Source of the DNA: Pedobacter frigidisoli
GTDB taxonomy: Bacteria > Bacteroidota > Bacteroidia > Sphingobacteriales > Sphingobacteriaceae
NCBI RefSeq assembly: GCF_004331675.1
Contig: NZ_SJSN01000019.1
Span: forward strand, 33,623-97,622
Direction of reading: 5' to 3'
DNA: 64,000 bases
Both the position numbers and the translations under genes were made by a program. The notes below the pieces were generated by a model. That model searched no databases and had not been told where the DNA came from. It saw nothing but the letters and a program-made list of their open reading frames with translations. Below, one piece after another: positions 35,066-45,000 of the stretch. Every line of letters starts with the position of its first letter. Position 1 is the stretch's first letter.

Positions 35066-36157
35066 ATGAAACATAGGTTTTTGGTGTTGGATATGTTTAG
35101 GGGGATTTTCGCAAGCTTGGTTGTGTTTTATCACATGAGTGCGTTTTCTGATACACCAATTTTAAATAACGATTTTATACGCAATAGCGATATGTTTGTC
35201 GATTTCTTTTTCGTTTTAAGTGGTTTTGTAATCTGTTACTCTTATCAACAAATCGATAGTACGGCTAACCTTAAGCTGTTCCTTAAAAAAAGATTGATGC
35301 GTTTGTATCCATTACACCTCATTATGCTCCTTGCTTTTTTAGGTATTGAGGGGATAAAACTTGTTTTACAAAATCATGTTCAAATCAATAACTCGTTAGA
35401 TAATTCCATTATCACTTTTTTTTCCTCACTTTTCCTCATCAATTCTATAAAATTACCGGGCGTTCATGATATCGGTTGGAATATGGTTAGCTGGTCTATA
35501 AGTGCAGAGCTTATAAGTTATGTTGTTTTCTCCATCACGTGTTTCTACTTAAGTCTTAAAAATAAGAACTTATTAAAACCGATTACTTACGTGGTTATAG
35601 CCTTAGTCGCCTTTTTGCTATTATATGTATTTACCAATAACATCAAGCTAGATTATACTTATGATTTTGGTTTTTTAAGGGGAATGATTGGCTTTTTCTT
35701 AGGTGCCTTTTGCTTCTATTGTTTTAGTGCTTCCTACACAAAACTGAGTGTGCTTAAGTCTACCTATTTTACGATAGCTGAAGTTATTATGGTGGGCATT
35801 ATTATTATGGCCATAATTAATGGAAGGCAGTTTAAAGAATTTGGAGCAATTTACGAGGCCATTTTCTTTCTCTCGATTATGGTTTTTTCATTCGAGAAAG
35901 GCTTGTTGTCGCAATGGCTTACAGGTGTAAAGCCATTAAAAAACCTGGGTAAGTTTTCTTACTCCATTTATATGGTACATACCTTATTCATTAGTTTGTT
36001 TAACGTAATATTTATCAGGCTGTTGAAATTGCCAACTACTGCTTATTCCTTTTTGTTTATTATAAACTTTATTGTTATTTATATCGTGGCAAGCTGGACT
36101 TATAAACACATCGAAATGAGGTTCCAGTTAAAATCGGCGAATAGAAAGGTAGATTAA
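35066..36157 (+). CDS. Membrane acyltransferase, family 3, locus 2
   Basis: 363 residues, about ten membrane helices. The N-terminal DMFRGIFASLVVFYHMSAF has the family Arg and His, followed by FFFVLSGFVICYSY and SWSISAELISY. It probably acylates the locus 2 polymer and mirrors the locus 1 enzyme at 14528. It is the last plus-strand gene of the locus: its TAA is immediately followed by the stop of the convergent gene at 36158, with no space between them. Confidence 0.87.
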   Translation: MKHRFLVLDMFRGIFASLVVFYHMSAFSDTPILNNDFIRNSDMFVDFFFVLSGFVICYSYQQIDSTANLKLFLKKRLMRLYPLHLIMLLAFLGIEGIKLVLQNHVQINNSLDNSIITFFSSLFLINSIKLPGVHDIGWNMVSWSISAELISYVVFSITCFYLSLKNKNLLKPITYVVIALVAFLLLYVFTNNIKLDYTYDFGFLRGMIGFFLGAFCFYCFSASYTKLSVLKSTYFTIAEVIMVGIIIMAIINGRQFKEFGAIYEAIFFLSIMVFSFEKGLLSQWLTGVKPLKNLGKFSYSIYMVHTLFISLFNVIFIRLLKLPTTAYSFLFIINFIVIYIVASWTYKHIEMRFQLKSANRKVD

Positions 36158-36937
36158 TTAGCTTAAGGGTTTCATGGTTAAAATATCATAATTATACTTT
36201 AACTGTCTGTACGTGTCTCTAATTACTTTTACAAATACATTCGGCCTTTGCTTCCAGTTTGTTCTAGTCATTGTACTGGGTTCCTCGGCTGAGTTTTTTT
36301 GCAATATTAGGTTTTGATAATCCTTATAGAATAATCCTTTGCCTTTATTTTGGATAAACGAAATACACATTTTATATTCAGTTGTATCGCCTTTTAAACC
36401 TACGGGATACTTACCAAACTTCTCTGCAAAAGTAGATCGTCTCAGGTGTGGGTGATCCGTATAAAAATAGATCTTATCGTAATCCAAAGCCAATGTCGGA
36501 ATATACATTTCATCGAAATCCTGATTGTAAGGCTTTAAATACGGATAAGGATAATAGGCGTAATATTTTACTATATCCAAGGCCGGATTGTTTAACATGC
36601 ATTTTAAGCCGTTATAGAGCTTTTCTGGAAATAGGTTGCTGGGTTCGAAGTCTTCTTGAATGTAAAGCGTAAATGGTTTAGTAACGATGGCCTGCCCTTT
36701 ATTAATATTATTGCCAAGTCCTTGATTTGTTTCGCCTCCCACCAACTGAAAATCATACGCCAAGCTCATGTTTTTTAATTGTTGCTGATAAATAGGCTTG
36801 CTACAATCATCAGAAACAATAATTTCTCCAAAGGTGCATCCCATCTTTCGAAAAGTGCTCAAGAGGTTTTCTAAAGATTCAGGTCGATTGTAATGCGTAA
36901 CGAGTAAAGAAATATCAGGAAAATTATAGGAAGTCAT
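36158..36937 (-). CDS. Glycosyltransferase family 2, locus 2 minus-strand set
   Basis: 259 residues. The GT2 fold starts ISLLVTHYNRPESLENLL, with IIVSDDCSKP (about 39-48) for nucleotide binding and IQEDFEPS in the DxD place. The C-terminal part is not hydrophobic, so it is likely soluble or membrane-attached. It is the last gene of a minus-strand set with a flippase and two more transferases. Confidence 0.82.
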   Translation of the reverse strand: MTSYNFPDISLLVTHYNRPESLENLLSTFRKMGCTFGEIIVSDDCSKPIYQQQLKNMSLAYDFQLVGGETNQGLGNNINKGQAIVTKPFTLYIQEDFEPSNLFPEKLYNGLKCMLNNPALDIVKYYAYYPYPYLKPYNQDFDEMYIPTLALDYDKIYFYTDHPHLRRSTFAEKFGKYPVGLKGDTTEYKMCISFIQNKGKGLFYKDYQNLILQKNSAEEPSTMTRTNWKQRPNVFVKVIRDTYRQLKYNYDILTMKPLS

Positions 36938-36954
36938 GGCTTAGCTTTTGGCAG

Positions 36955-37818
36955 TTATTCGTTTTTACTGGTTTTGGTATCGTGAGATGGATGTGGCGTA
37001 AATAGGCTAATTACGTTGCCAAATTCTAGTTTTAATCTTGAAAAAAGTGCAGTAGTAAAGCTTCCATCGCGTTGTAGTGTTCTTGGAGCAGTCCAAACCC
37101 TTGCCTCGTTTGATCTTACTGGCATTATTTTGCCAAACTGCATCAAGTCGAAACATAATCTACCATCATCACCCCTGGTATTATGCATAATATAGCCAGC
37201 TTTCAATCCAAATTCTTTTACGTAACCCATACTAATTCCATAAGCATTTAAATAGGGCCGCTTAAGTTGTCTTAGTTCTGCAGCAACGTCTTTTAGTTTT
37301 TCCAATAGATAAAGTTTCCAGCGTGGAAATCCTGCTTCAGGGATAAAAGAATATCTACCGTATACACAGGCTACATTAGGTTTTGTAAGTTCAGCCATCA
37401 TTTCATCTACCCATATAGGTGGATAAACGCAGTCTGCATCGGCCAATAAAATGTATTTACCTTTCGCCCGTTCCATTCCCAATTGTCTCGCTGGCCCACA
37501 GCCCTGTATTTTTTGGAAATAATTGGTTACGTTTAGTTTATCTAAAGTTTGTTGCGTTCTATCGGTAGAGTTATTATTTACCACAATAATCTCAATTGGG
37601 TATTTTGTATTGAGATCAGCTAGACTGGCAATATTTCGAATGATGTTCAATTCTTCATTCCAGGCCGCAATTAATATGGTTACTAATGGCGCCTTATTTT
37701 GTAATGCATTCAATTTTATATTAACCTCAGCAAAGAAAGAAGATGGAACTTCATCAATACTTTTATAATCGAGATGATAATTATTTACCCAACTTGGGGC
37801 TTTTAAGATCGTTTTCAT
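36955..37818 (-). CDS. Glycosyltransferase family 2, locus 2 minus-strand set
   Basis: 287 residues from the ATG at 37818; an upstream ATG at 37869 would overlap the flippase end by 29 bases and is less likely. The domain shows VTILIAAWNEELNIIRNI, IIVVNNNSTDRTQQT, the DxD motif in LLADADCVYPP and a family-like RGDDGRLCFDLMQFG acceptor segment. No C-terminal membrane helices are obvious. It should add a sugar to the locus 2 precursor. Confidence 0.85.
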   Translation of the reverse strand: MKTILKAPSWVNNYHLDYKSIDEVPSSFFAEVNIKLNALQNKAPLVTILIAAWNEELNIIRNIASLADLNTKYPIEIIVVNNNSTDRTQQTLDKLNVTNYFQKIQGCGPARQLGMERAKGKYILLADADCVYPPIWVDEMMAELTKPNVACVYGRYSFIPEAGFPRWKLYLLEKLKDVAAELRQLKRPYLNAYGISMGYVKEFGLKAGYIMHNTRGDDGRLCFDLMQFGKIMPVRSNEARVWTAPRTLQRDGSFTTALFSRLKLEFGNVISLFTPHPSHDTKTSKNE

Positions 37819-37840
37819 GTGTTGAAGAATTCTTTGTGCA

Positions 37841-39190
37841 TTATGTTGTTTTAGACCATTTAAATCCATTAAGAACCAGTCTTTTAATTTCTCTAAAGCT
37901 CACTAAATAACTGTCGAAAATGGAAAAGGTCTGGTAGCCTTTACTGATATGATAATAGGATATTAAAATTGCAACTAGCGTTGGAAAAAATGTACCAACC
38001 ACTAGGCCGTATATATTGCCAAAGAAATATATACCAGCGAAATCTGTTATAACATTGATTATTACCATAATAATTACCTTATAAAGATTAATTTGTGGCT
38101 TGTGGATGGCATCTAAAGTTACGCTCATAAAGCGATCGGCAGGGGAAAGTAATGCAATAGTTGCGCTAATGCGAAAAATATTTACAGCAATATTCCCGGC
38201 TTCTGTGCCGCTATATTTTCCTCCGCCAATTATGCCTAACGCAAAACCGGCAAATATGTAAGTTCCAATTAGAAAGGGAATAAGGCAGATGGTAATTATT
38301 CCAATATACTTGTGCATAATGGTTATTAAATTGTTTTTATCGCCCTTATTATATGCGCTCGAAAGCGATGGCATGGCGGTGGCAACAAAACTTCGCAATG
38401 GAATTTCAACAACTTCCATTAGCCTCCTACCAAGATTATACACCGCCAATGATGATGGACCAAGCATAAAATTGATCACAAAAGTATCGGTTACGCCAAA
38501 TAAACTAGAACTAATGGAAGTGCCCACTGTGTACTTGCCAAAATCGAAAAGCTCTTTAATGCAGCTTTTGGTTCTTTTTGCTAAAAGGCGTATTCCCGAC
38601 CATCCCAATGCCATACACAAAATACTCGTAATGGCACCAGCAGCAATATTTGCGAACATTAGATTATTTAAGTTGGCCTGCTTTGTAAAAATTAGAAATG
38701 CCAAGGAGAAAATAAGGAAACTCACTTGAAATAGCCTTATGTAGAGCAGTCGCCCAAATTTTAAATCGCCCTGTGCTATGCACATTGTAACAATCATCGG
38801 TAGCGATGCCAATAAATTTAACGAATAGTATCTTGAAAAATATTCTAAACTTTCATCGCCCACGAAATGAACAATTACCAATAATGGAATATTTAAGAGC
38901 AAGAGTATGCCTGTTGTGGTGCTGGCAATAAACCATGTAGATCCAATAATCTCTTGGCACCTCTCTAAAGATGATCCTGAATAGAATTTTACAAATGCCG
39001 TAGATAAAAACCCCTGTCTAAATGTATCCAGAAAGGAAAGCATGGCTTGAAAGAAAAACCAAATTCCTATATCTCTAATGGAAAGCGAACGGTAGAGAAT
39101 TGCCGTAAGCAGAAATGTGAGCACAGACATACCACCAGTTCCCATTAAAGAGAGAAAATGTATATTCTTAAATTTGCTAATGAGTTTCAT
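37841..39190 (-). CDS. Polysaccharide flippase, Wzx-like, locus 2
   Basis: 449 residues from the ATG at 39190; the frame is open to 39226, and the later Met gives a more usual basic N-terminus (MKLISKFKNIHFL). It has 12 or so membrane helices in the MOP-superfamily pattern, with SLMGTGGMSVLTFLLTAIL in the first helix and FDFGKYTVGTSISSSLFG in the middle. It is the only flippase near locus 2 and so completes it, although it is on the other strand. Confidence 0.87.
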   Translation of the reverse strand: MKLISKFKNIHFLSLMGTGGMSVLTFLLTAILYRSLSIRDIGIWFFFQAMLSFLDTFRQGFLSTAFVKFYSGSSLERCQEIIGSTWFIASTTTGILLLLNIPLLVIVHFVGDESLEYFSRYYSLNLLASLPMIVTMCIAQGDLKFGRLLYIRLFQVSFLIFSLAFLIFTKQANLNNLMFANIAAGAITSILCMALGWSGIRLLAKRTKSCIKELFDFGKYTVGTSISSSLFGVTDTFVINFMLGPSSLAVYNLGRRLMEVVEIPLRSFVATAMPSLSSAYNKGDKNNLITIMHKYIGIITICLIPFLIGTYIFAGFALGIIGGGKYSGTEAGNIAVNIFRISATIALLSPADRFMSVTLDAIHKPQINLYKVIIMVIINVITDFAGIYFFGNIYGLVVGTFFPTLVAILISYYHISKGYQTFSIFDSYLVSFREIKRLVLNGFKWSKTT

Positions 39191-39260
39191 GTGGTGGAAA
39201 TTTGACAGCCTTTTTGTAGTCACCATAACGGTGGCGATTTTTTTATCTGAATATTTGGGT

Positions 39261-40286
39261 TTAGTTTTTCATTTTTTCGAAACTCTCGATAAATACTCTC
39301 TCTATCCAGTTGTCCATTGTAAAGCCATTTTTGGGTGCAAATTTGGTGTTGTCTTCAATGAAATTTATTGGTACTTCGATTTTATTTAAGTTGATTATCG
39401 CAATTTGGCTGGCATCAAAAACAGGATCACTAGCTACCCATTTATTTGTTGTTATTACTTTTTTTCCTGATCCCAGTGCATCAAGTACCCTCATCGCCAA
39501 TCCCGATTGTTTGGTGTTACTAACATCTATAATGGTTTTGGATTTTTCCAGATTTGCAATGTATTGGCCCCTCGACATTGTGCTTAGCTTTATTAACTTC
39601 CAATCGATATCCACACCTTTTAATCTTTCAATGATATAATATCGGATAGGCATATAAAAATGCATTTTGAGTGAATAGTTATTAACCTTTGCAAACTCAA
39701 TAAAATCCAACAAGCCCTTGTATCTTTCGGGAAGATAGGAGCCAAAGTAAAAAAGGTCGTATTCAAAATCCTTACTTGCCGTTTTTTCGCCCATTGCCTT
39801 AATTTCATCAGTGTAAAATGTTGGGCTATATTGTATTTCTGGATGGTTTTGTACATCCTGATAATCAAACGATAGCTTTACATCAAACTCTGGTAAGATA
39901 TTGTAGTCATCGTTCAGATTTAAAAATGGGCTATTGGTATTAGAATCCCATTGAAAATTAATTGCCTTAATGCCTGGATTTAGTTCCTTAACTGTTTTAA
40001 CAAACCACAGCGGCATTTTAAACCCCCGAATTACTAAAAAGTAGTCGAATTTTTTATTGCTAATCTGTTTTAAAATCTTTTTATAGTGTTTTTCCTGATA
40101 AGCCTCTAGGTGCGATGGTAGCAAGCGATTTACAATTCCATATTTTATACTGGTATCTCTCTCAGGGAAATAAGTAACGTTTCCACCATAGTTTTTTTCT
40201 AGCTTTTCTATCAATTGTAAATGATAGTAGTAGAATTTTACACCAATGTATAGTATGTTCTTGTTTTGTAATTCAGGTCGGGACAT
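39261..40286 (-). CDS. GT-B/CgeB-like glycosyltransferase, uncertain
   Basis: 341 residues from the ATG at 40286; a TTG one codon earlier is open. The N-terminus KNILYIGVKFYYYHLQLI and the C-terminal SGLAMRVLDALGSGKKVIT look like CgeB-type or spore-maturation-like GT-B transferases, in which the second motif binds the donor. The middle (YDLFYFGSYLPERY) also fits. The family match is by motif only. It leads the minus-strand set, with a GGGCTATG site 138 bases upstream. Confidence 0.65.
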   Translation of the reverse strand: MSRPELQNKNILYIGVKFYYYHLQLIEKLEKNYGGNVTYFPERDTSIKYGIVNRLLPSHLEAYQEKHYKKILKQISNKKFDYFLVIRGFKMPLWFVKTVKELNPGIKAINFQWDSNTNSPFLNLNDDYNILPEFDVKLSFDYQDVQNHPEIQYSPTFYTDEIKAMGEKTASKDFEYDLFYFGSYLPERYKGLLDFIEFAKVNNYSLKMHFYMPIRYYIIERLKGVDIDWKLIKLSTMSRGQYIANLEKSKTIIDVSNTKQSGLAMRVLDALGSGKKVITTNKWVASDPVFDASQIAIINLNKIEVPINFIEDNTKFAPKNGFTMDNWIERVFIESFEKMKN

Positions 40287-40424
40287 CAATGCTAATTATC
40301 TTATTATGCTCATTTCAATTTCAGCTATTTTTTTAACACAAATTTTATATGAAAGTGTTGTTTGTAAAGCCTAAATGAGCCTTAAATTTACTTAACGAAA
40401 TTACAGGATAAGCACCTCTATGCC

Positions 40425-40432
40425 CATAGCCC
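40425..40432 (-). promoter_or_regulatory. GGGCTATT-type motif, copy 7 (GGGCTATG, ahead of minus-strand GT/Wzx set)
   Basis: On the minus strand the bases read AAAGGGCTATGGGCATAG, one mismatch from GGGCTATT, pointing toward the GT at 40286 (138 bases away). It keeps the A-rich left flank of the other copies. Confidence 0.3.
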
Positions 40433-40503
40433 TTTAATACCAATTTACTGCGAACAGCTTACTTCTCATGATATTAAGATGCTGGTAGCTTGATACTTCA
40501 TTA

Positions 40504-41358
40504 TTAGGATTTGAAATATTCTTTCAATCTGCAGGTTGTTCCTGCGGCAACTGCAAAGCCATAATTTAAAACTGCCTTACCAAGGTTTTCATTCCTTTTA
40601 ATGTGGAACATATCCTTTCTCCACGCACCATAATTGGAGCGGTTGAGTTGATCGAATATTAAGGATATATTTGCCTCCTCGGCAACTGTTGTGTGCCATA
40701 TTCCATTTGGTATAAAAAGTGTCTCTCCTGGCGATAATATCACTTCAAGCGCTTTTGCATGCCTAAATTTTGGATATTTCTCATAGTCGGGTTTCATGAT
40801 GTTTACCGGGGAAAGAAAATTTGAATACCCATTTTTACCTGCATATAAAAACTCATCTTGATCGCCTGGAAATAAAACAAATTTTTTCTTCCCATGCAAT
40901 TGCGTAATCCATGCATTGGTGTGGTAAAAATCCTTATGTAATGAATATTGATTTCCTTGACCACCAAAGAACAAATTGATGTTCTTCCCAAATTTGCCAT
41001 ACGGAAAAATGTCTGATTGAAACCAATTTGGTGTGGCATAATTCATGTGAATTGGATTAATGTGTTCCAAGAAGTCGGGCAAGTCTTCTGGCAACTCGAA
41101 AGAGATGGGATATGGAGCTGGATTTTCAGGCGTGCTGTTTTTTATTAACTCAAGAATTTCCTTAATGTTATATGTTCTGCCCTCAAAATTTATCGTTCTA
41201 TCGCCAAAATTCTGCTCAAAAAATGCAGGATCAAAGCTTTTTTTCGGCCATGCACTCGATGCATTTTTAAATACCACAGGTATGCCCTTTTTTAAGTGTT
41301 CTTCTATAAATTCCTGATATGATATTGAGGATCTTTTTTCTACAGCTTGTATGCTCAT
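40504..41358 (-). CDS. JmjC/cupin-like Fe(II)/2-oxoglutarate oxygenase in the NRPS cluster
   Basis: 284 residues from the ATG at 41358, one base after the phosphopantetheinyl transferase stop; an upstream start at 41448 would overlap that gene heavily. The cupin_8/JmjC pattern is visible: GIPVVFKNASSAWP near 25-38, the metal-binding HxD pair (His141, Asp143 in LHKDFYH), FVLFPGDQDEFLYA, and the distal His222 in IPNGIWHTT. Such enzymes hydroxylate amino-acid side chains with Fe(II) and 2-oxoglutarate. As the last gene of the NRPS/PKS unit it probably hydroxylates the product or a tethered residue. Confidence 0.82.
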   Translation of the reverse strand: MSIQAVEKRSSISYQEFIEEHLKKGIPVVFKNASSAWPKKSFDPAFFEQNFGDRTINFEGRTYNIKEILELIKNSTPENPAPYPISFELPEDLPDFLEHINPIHMNYATPNWFQSDIFPYGKFGKNINLFFGGQGNQYSLHKDFYHTNAWITQLHGKKKFVLFPGDQDEFLYAGKNGYSNFLSPVNIMKPDYEKYPKFRHAKALEVILSPGETLFIPNGIWHTTVAEEANISLIFDQLNRSNYGAWRKDMFHIKRNENLGKAVLNYGFAVAAGTTCRLKEYFKS

Positions 41359-41359
41359 G

Positions 41360-42088
41360 TTAGTCGGGTTGATAGTTCCAAAATTTAAGCCTAACATCAC
41401 TATCTGTAGTGGCCAGACTAAAAATATATTCTTTATTAATGCTGCCACTTTCCAAGTAGTAGCGCTTGGTATTTCTTATAATTGTTTTATCCTCACAATT
41501 AATGCTTAACAAATCGTCAATTAATCCCTCACCAGTTGCTTTCAGAATGGCTTCTTTCCTAGTCCAGAATCTGTAAAACATTTCCATTTTATTTTTTGAG
41601 CCCGATATGGTCTCTGCCTCGCTTTCATCAAAACATACTGGAATGAGTGGCGCATAATCAAAAGCTCCATTCATAAATTCTACATCGAGGCCAATGGGCA
41701 ATTTACTTATGCCAATTAAAATGCAGTTGTGGCTATGGCTAATGTTAAAGGCTAAACCTTGTACGGTTGGCTTTTTGTTGGCCGTTTTGTTAAATTCTAT
41801 ACTGGCCGGAACCGTTGCTGTAAATGCGGAAACGATATGGCGTATGGAATGTCGGGTGGCGATGAAACGTTTTTTATCGTTATGCTTTAAAAATTTTTGC
41901 GATTGAATTAACTCCTCCTCACTCAAGATATATTGATATTGATTGTCAATTTTTTGATAATAGTTTGCCACATGTACCTTAAACAAATGGCATTCTTTCG
42001 AGTTTAGTCCGCCTATCGAAGAAATTTTTTTCCAATCTACCCACATTGGGCTTTCCATTAACTTTGGCTCGATTGCTTGGTTAATCAT
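41360..42088 (-). CDS. 4'-Phosphopantetheinyl transferase, Sfp type
   Basis: 242 residues. The family motifs are present: the magnesium-binding GLDVEF (Asp135, Glu137) and FWTRKEAILKATGEGL (Trp175, Lys178, Glu179 and on). It moves the phosphopantetheine arm from CoA to the serines of carrier domains; the three carrier domains of the adjacent megasynthases are the obvious substrates. It overlaps the NRPS end by eight bases, so it is co-translated with it. Confidence 0.93.
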   Translation of the reverse strand: MINQAIEPKLMESPMWVDWKKISSIGGLNSKECHLFKVHVANYYQKIDNQYQYILSEEELIQSQKFLKHNDKKRFIATRHSIRHIVSAFTATVPASIEFNKTANKKPTVQGLAFNISHSHNCILIGISKLPIGLDVEFMNGAFDYAPLIPVCFDESEAETISGSKNKMEMFYRFWTRKEAILKATGEGLIDDLLSINCEDKTIIRNTKRYYLESGSINKEYIFSLATTDSDVRLKFWNYQPD

Positions 42089-45000
42089 TTAAGCTTGCTT
42101 GTAGAATTTTTGCAAATTTTTCGTTGTTTGGTGCTAATAGAAATGTGGCATGATCTCCTGGAATTTCATATACTTCGACGCCCTTTTTAGCAAACCTGTC
42201 CCATCCTAAATGCTCTAAATCATCGAGATAATAAAGCCTTTCCGTTACCCGATACAAGGTTACTTTCAAATCAGATGGTTTCAAAAAGTAGTTCTCATAG
42301 GCATGATCATACTTTTTGTAAATTTCCTTTTCTTGTGCTGTCATTAACGCCCATTCAAAGCCATCTTCAGCATTAAATAAACTAAATATTCGGTTCTTGG
42401 TCGTTTTAAGTTGATATTTCAATGTATCCACGGGTGCTTTTTTAAAGGACTGTGCAATAAAGGGAACTTTTTTAAACTGTCTTTTTAGGAAGTAGCCCAG
42501 GTTATTATTCGTATCCTCTGCTAACACATTTCTACCAGTATCGGTATCTACAACGCCCAAGGTATCAATGGTTTTACCCATATTTTGCAGCTGCCGAGCA
42601 ATTTCAAATGCAATGAAACCGCCTAGGGAGTAGCCTACAATGTTATAGGGTCCATGGGGATTGGTTTCTAATATTTCATCAATATAGCGTGAGGCAATTT
42701 CTTCGATGCTGTTCGGAATTTCTTCCCACTGATCTAGACCTAAAGCCTGAATGCCATAAACCGGTTGATCATCATCAAGGAAAGGAATAATGGATTTGAA
42801 CAATAAAACATTTAAACCACTTCCATGAATAAGGTAAATAGGGGTTTTGTTTCCTTGTTGGCGAATGGGCAAAACCGTTGTCGACCTTTTAGTTTCTTGA
42901 TTTGCATTTAGCACGCTCGCCAGCTTTTCGAGCGTTGGATTGGTTAGGAGCGTGGTTAAAGGAAGCCGGATGCCGATCTTTTTCTCCAATGCGACCATCA
43001 TTCTAACTGCCATAATCGAGTTTCCACCTAAATCGAAGAAATCATCATTAATACCTATTGTTTTTACGCCAAGGCAATCTGACCAGATTTCGGTTAACAT
43101 CGCCTCGGTTGTTGTTTTAAGCCGATAATTTTTAGGTGGATTAAGTTCCCCAATCAACGGAATGGGCAAGAATTTTTTATCAATCTTTCCATTAGGCATT
43201 TTTGGGAATGCTTTCAAGGCGACAATATGATCTGGCACCATATAACTTGGAAGCAATTTTGCTAGATTCTTCTTAACATTGTCGATATATTCCCGTGGTA
43301 GCTTAACCAGTTCAATTGCCCCGATTTTTTCGCTATTTGATGGTATATCGAAAAGGTCTTCCAAAGGGGTTTTAATTTCGGCTAAAAACTGATCGGTAAG
43401 TATAATGTAGGCAACCAAATATTTTTCTCTTCCAGCATCTTCTCGTTGCATCACTATTGCCTTGCTAATTTCTAGCTGATTAGCCAAAACTGATTCTATT
43501 TCGCCAAGTTCTATCCTATGCCCCCTAATTTTAACCTGATCATCCAATCGGCCAAGGCATTGGATTTCTCCGTCTTCGAGCATTTTGCCCAAGTCCCCGG
43601 TTTTGTAAAGCGTAGAACTTAGTGGGTAGCCTCGGTTTATAAATTTCTCGTTGCTAAGCTTTTCATTATTTAAGTAACCAAAACCTACACCTTTACCGCT
43701 GATGCAGATTTCTCCTATTTCACCTATTTCTACTGGTTGCCCAAATTGATCATTAATCTGTACTTCGGTACTGTGAATTGGCTTGCCAATGGTAATTAAC
43801 TCATCAGTCGCAAGAATTTGTTTTCCGATTGAATATATTGTTGTTTCGGTTGGGCCATACATATTCCAAAGCTTGGCGCCAGTGGCCAATATTCGCCTTG
43901 CGAGCGCTAGGTTTAGTTGTTCGCCTCCAACAATAACCTTGAGCTGATCCATTTTTTCCATCCCGCAATCTAGAATCATTGCCAAAGTTGATGGTGTTCC
44001 CTGAAGCAGGGTTATTCCTTGTTCCTTAAGTGCCTGATTGATTAATCGACCATCTTTTACAACTTCTGATTCGGCTATTACAACCTCCGCACCCACGATA
44101 AGCGGTAGAAAAAGTTCTAAAATGGCGATATCAAAGGAGATTGTGGTAATGGCCAGCAATCGATCGGATACAGAGATGCCCGGCATTTTTTGTGTACTGA
44201 GTAAAAGATTAGCCAAATTTTGGTGACTGATTTTTACACCCTTTGGATTTCCTGTTGAACCTGAAGTATACAATACATAAGCGGCATCTTCCAAGCTGGT
44301 TTCGACTGGCTGGGAGGTATTTTCTTGATATATCGTTTGAAAAATAACCTCATTCAAGGCCAAAATTTCGATCTCTGGATTTAGGTCAAACTCATTTGCG
44401 GCGCTGTGTAAAAGTAACGTTGCACCAGAATCTTGTAACATAAACTTGATTCGATCTTCTGGCAAAGCTAAATCAATGGGTAAATAAGCTGCGCCTGTTT
44501 TCAATATTCCAATAATACCAACCAGCATTTCCGCTGAACGGTCTACTGCGATGGCTATGATATCGCCCTTCTTTATTCCCTTGTTCAACAATACTGAGGC
44601 AAATGCATCTGAGTTTGCCTTAAGCATGTTATAGGTTAGGTGTTTCTGCTTAAATGTTATGGCTACACGTTGCTGATGAAGAAGCGTTGATGCCGATAAT
44701 AAATCTAGAAAAGATTTGCTATTCGTTAATGCCTCACCCTTCACTATCGATTTTTTCGATCCGATTGCAATTGCATCACAAATCTTAGTACTTGGATCTG
44801 TTATAAAAGTTGTGAGTATCACTTCCAGATCAATGATCATTTTCTCAATAGATTTTGAAGAGAAAAGTTGGGTATTAAAATTCCATTCCAGTGTTAATCC
44901 TTCGCTTGTATCTGTAGCGTTTACAAAAAGTTCGAAAGTTTCTGCAACTCTGGCATTCGAAATAATTTGATGTTGCAGGTCGTCGAATATTACAGCGCTA

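Noticed and set aside
39928..39935. GGGCTATT inside the coding region of the GT-like gene at 39261
   Set aside because: It lies within a gene, on the opposite strand to it, with no start codon downstream; probably a chance copy.
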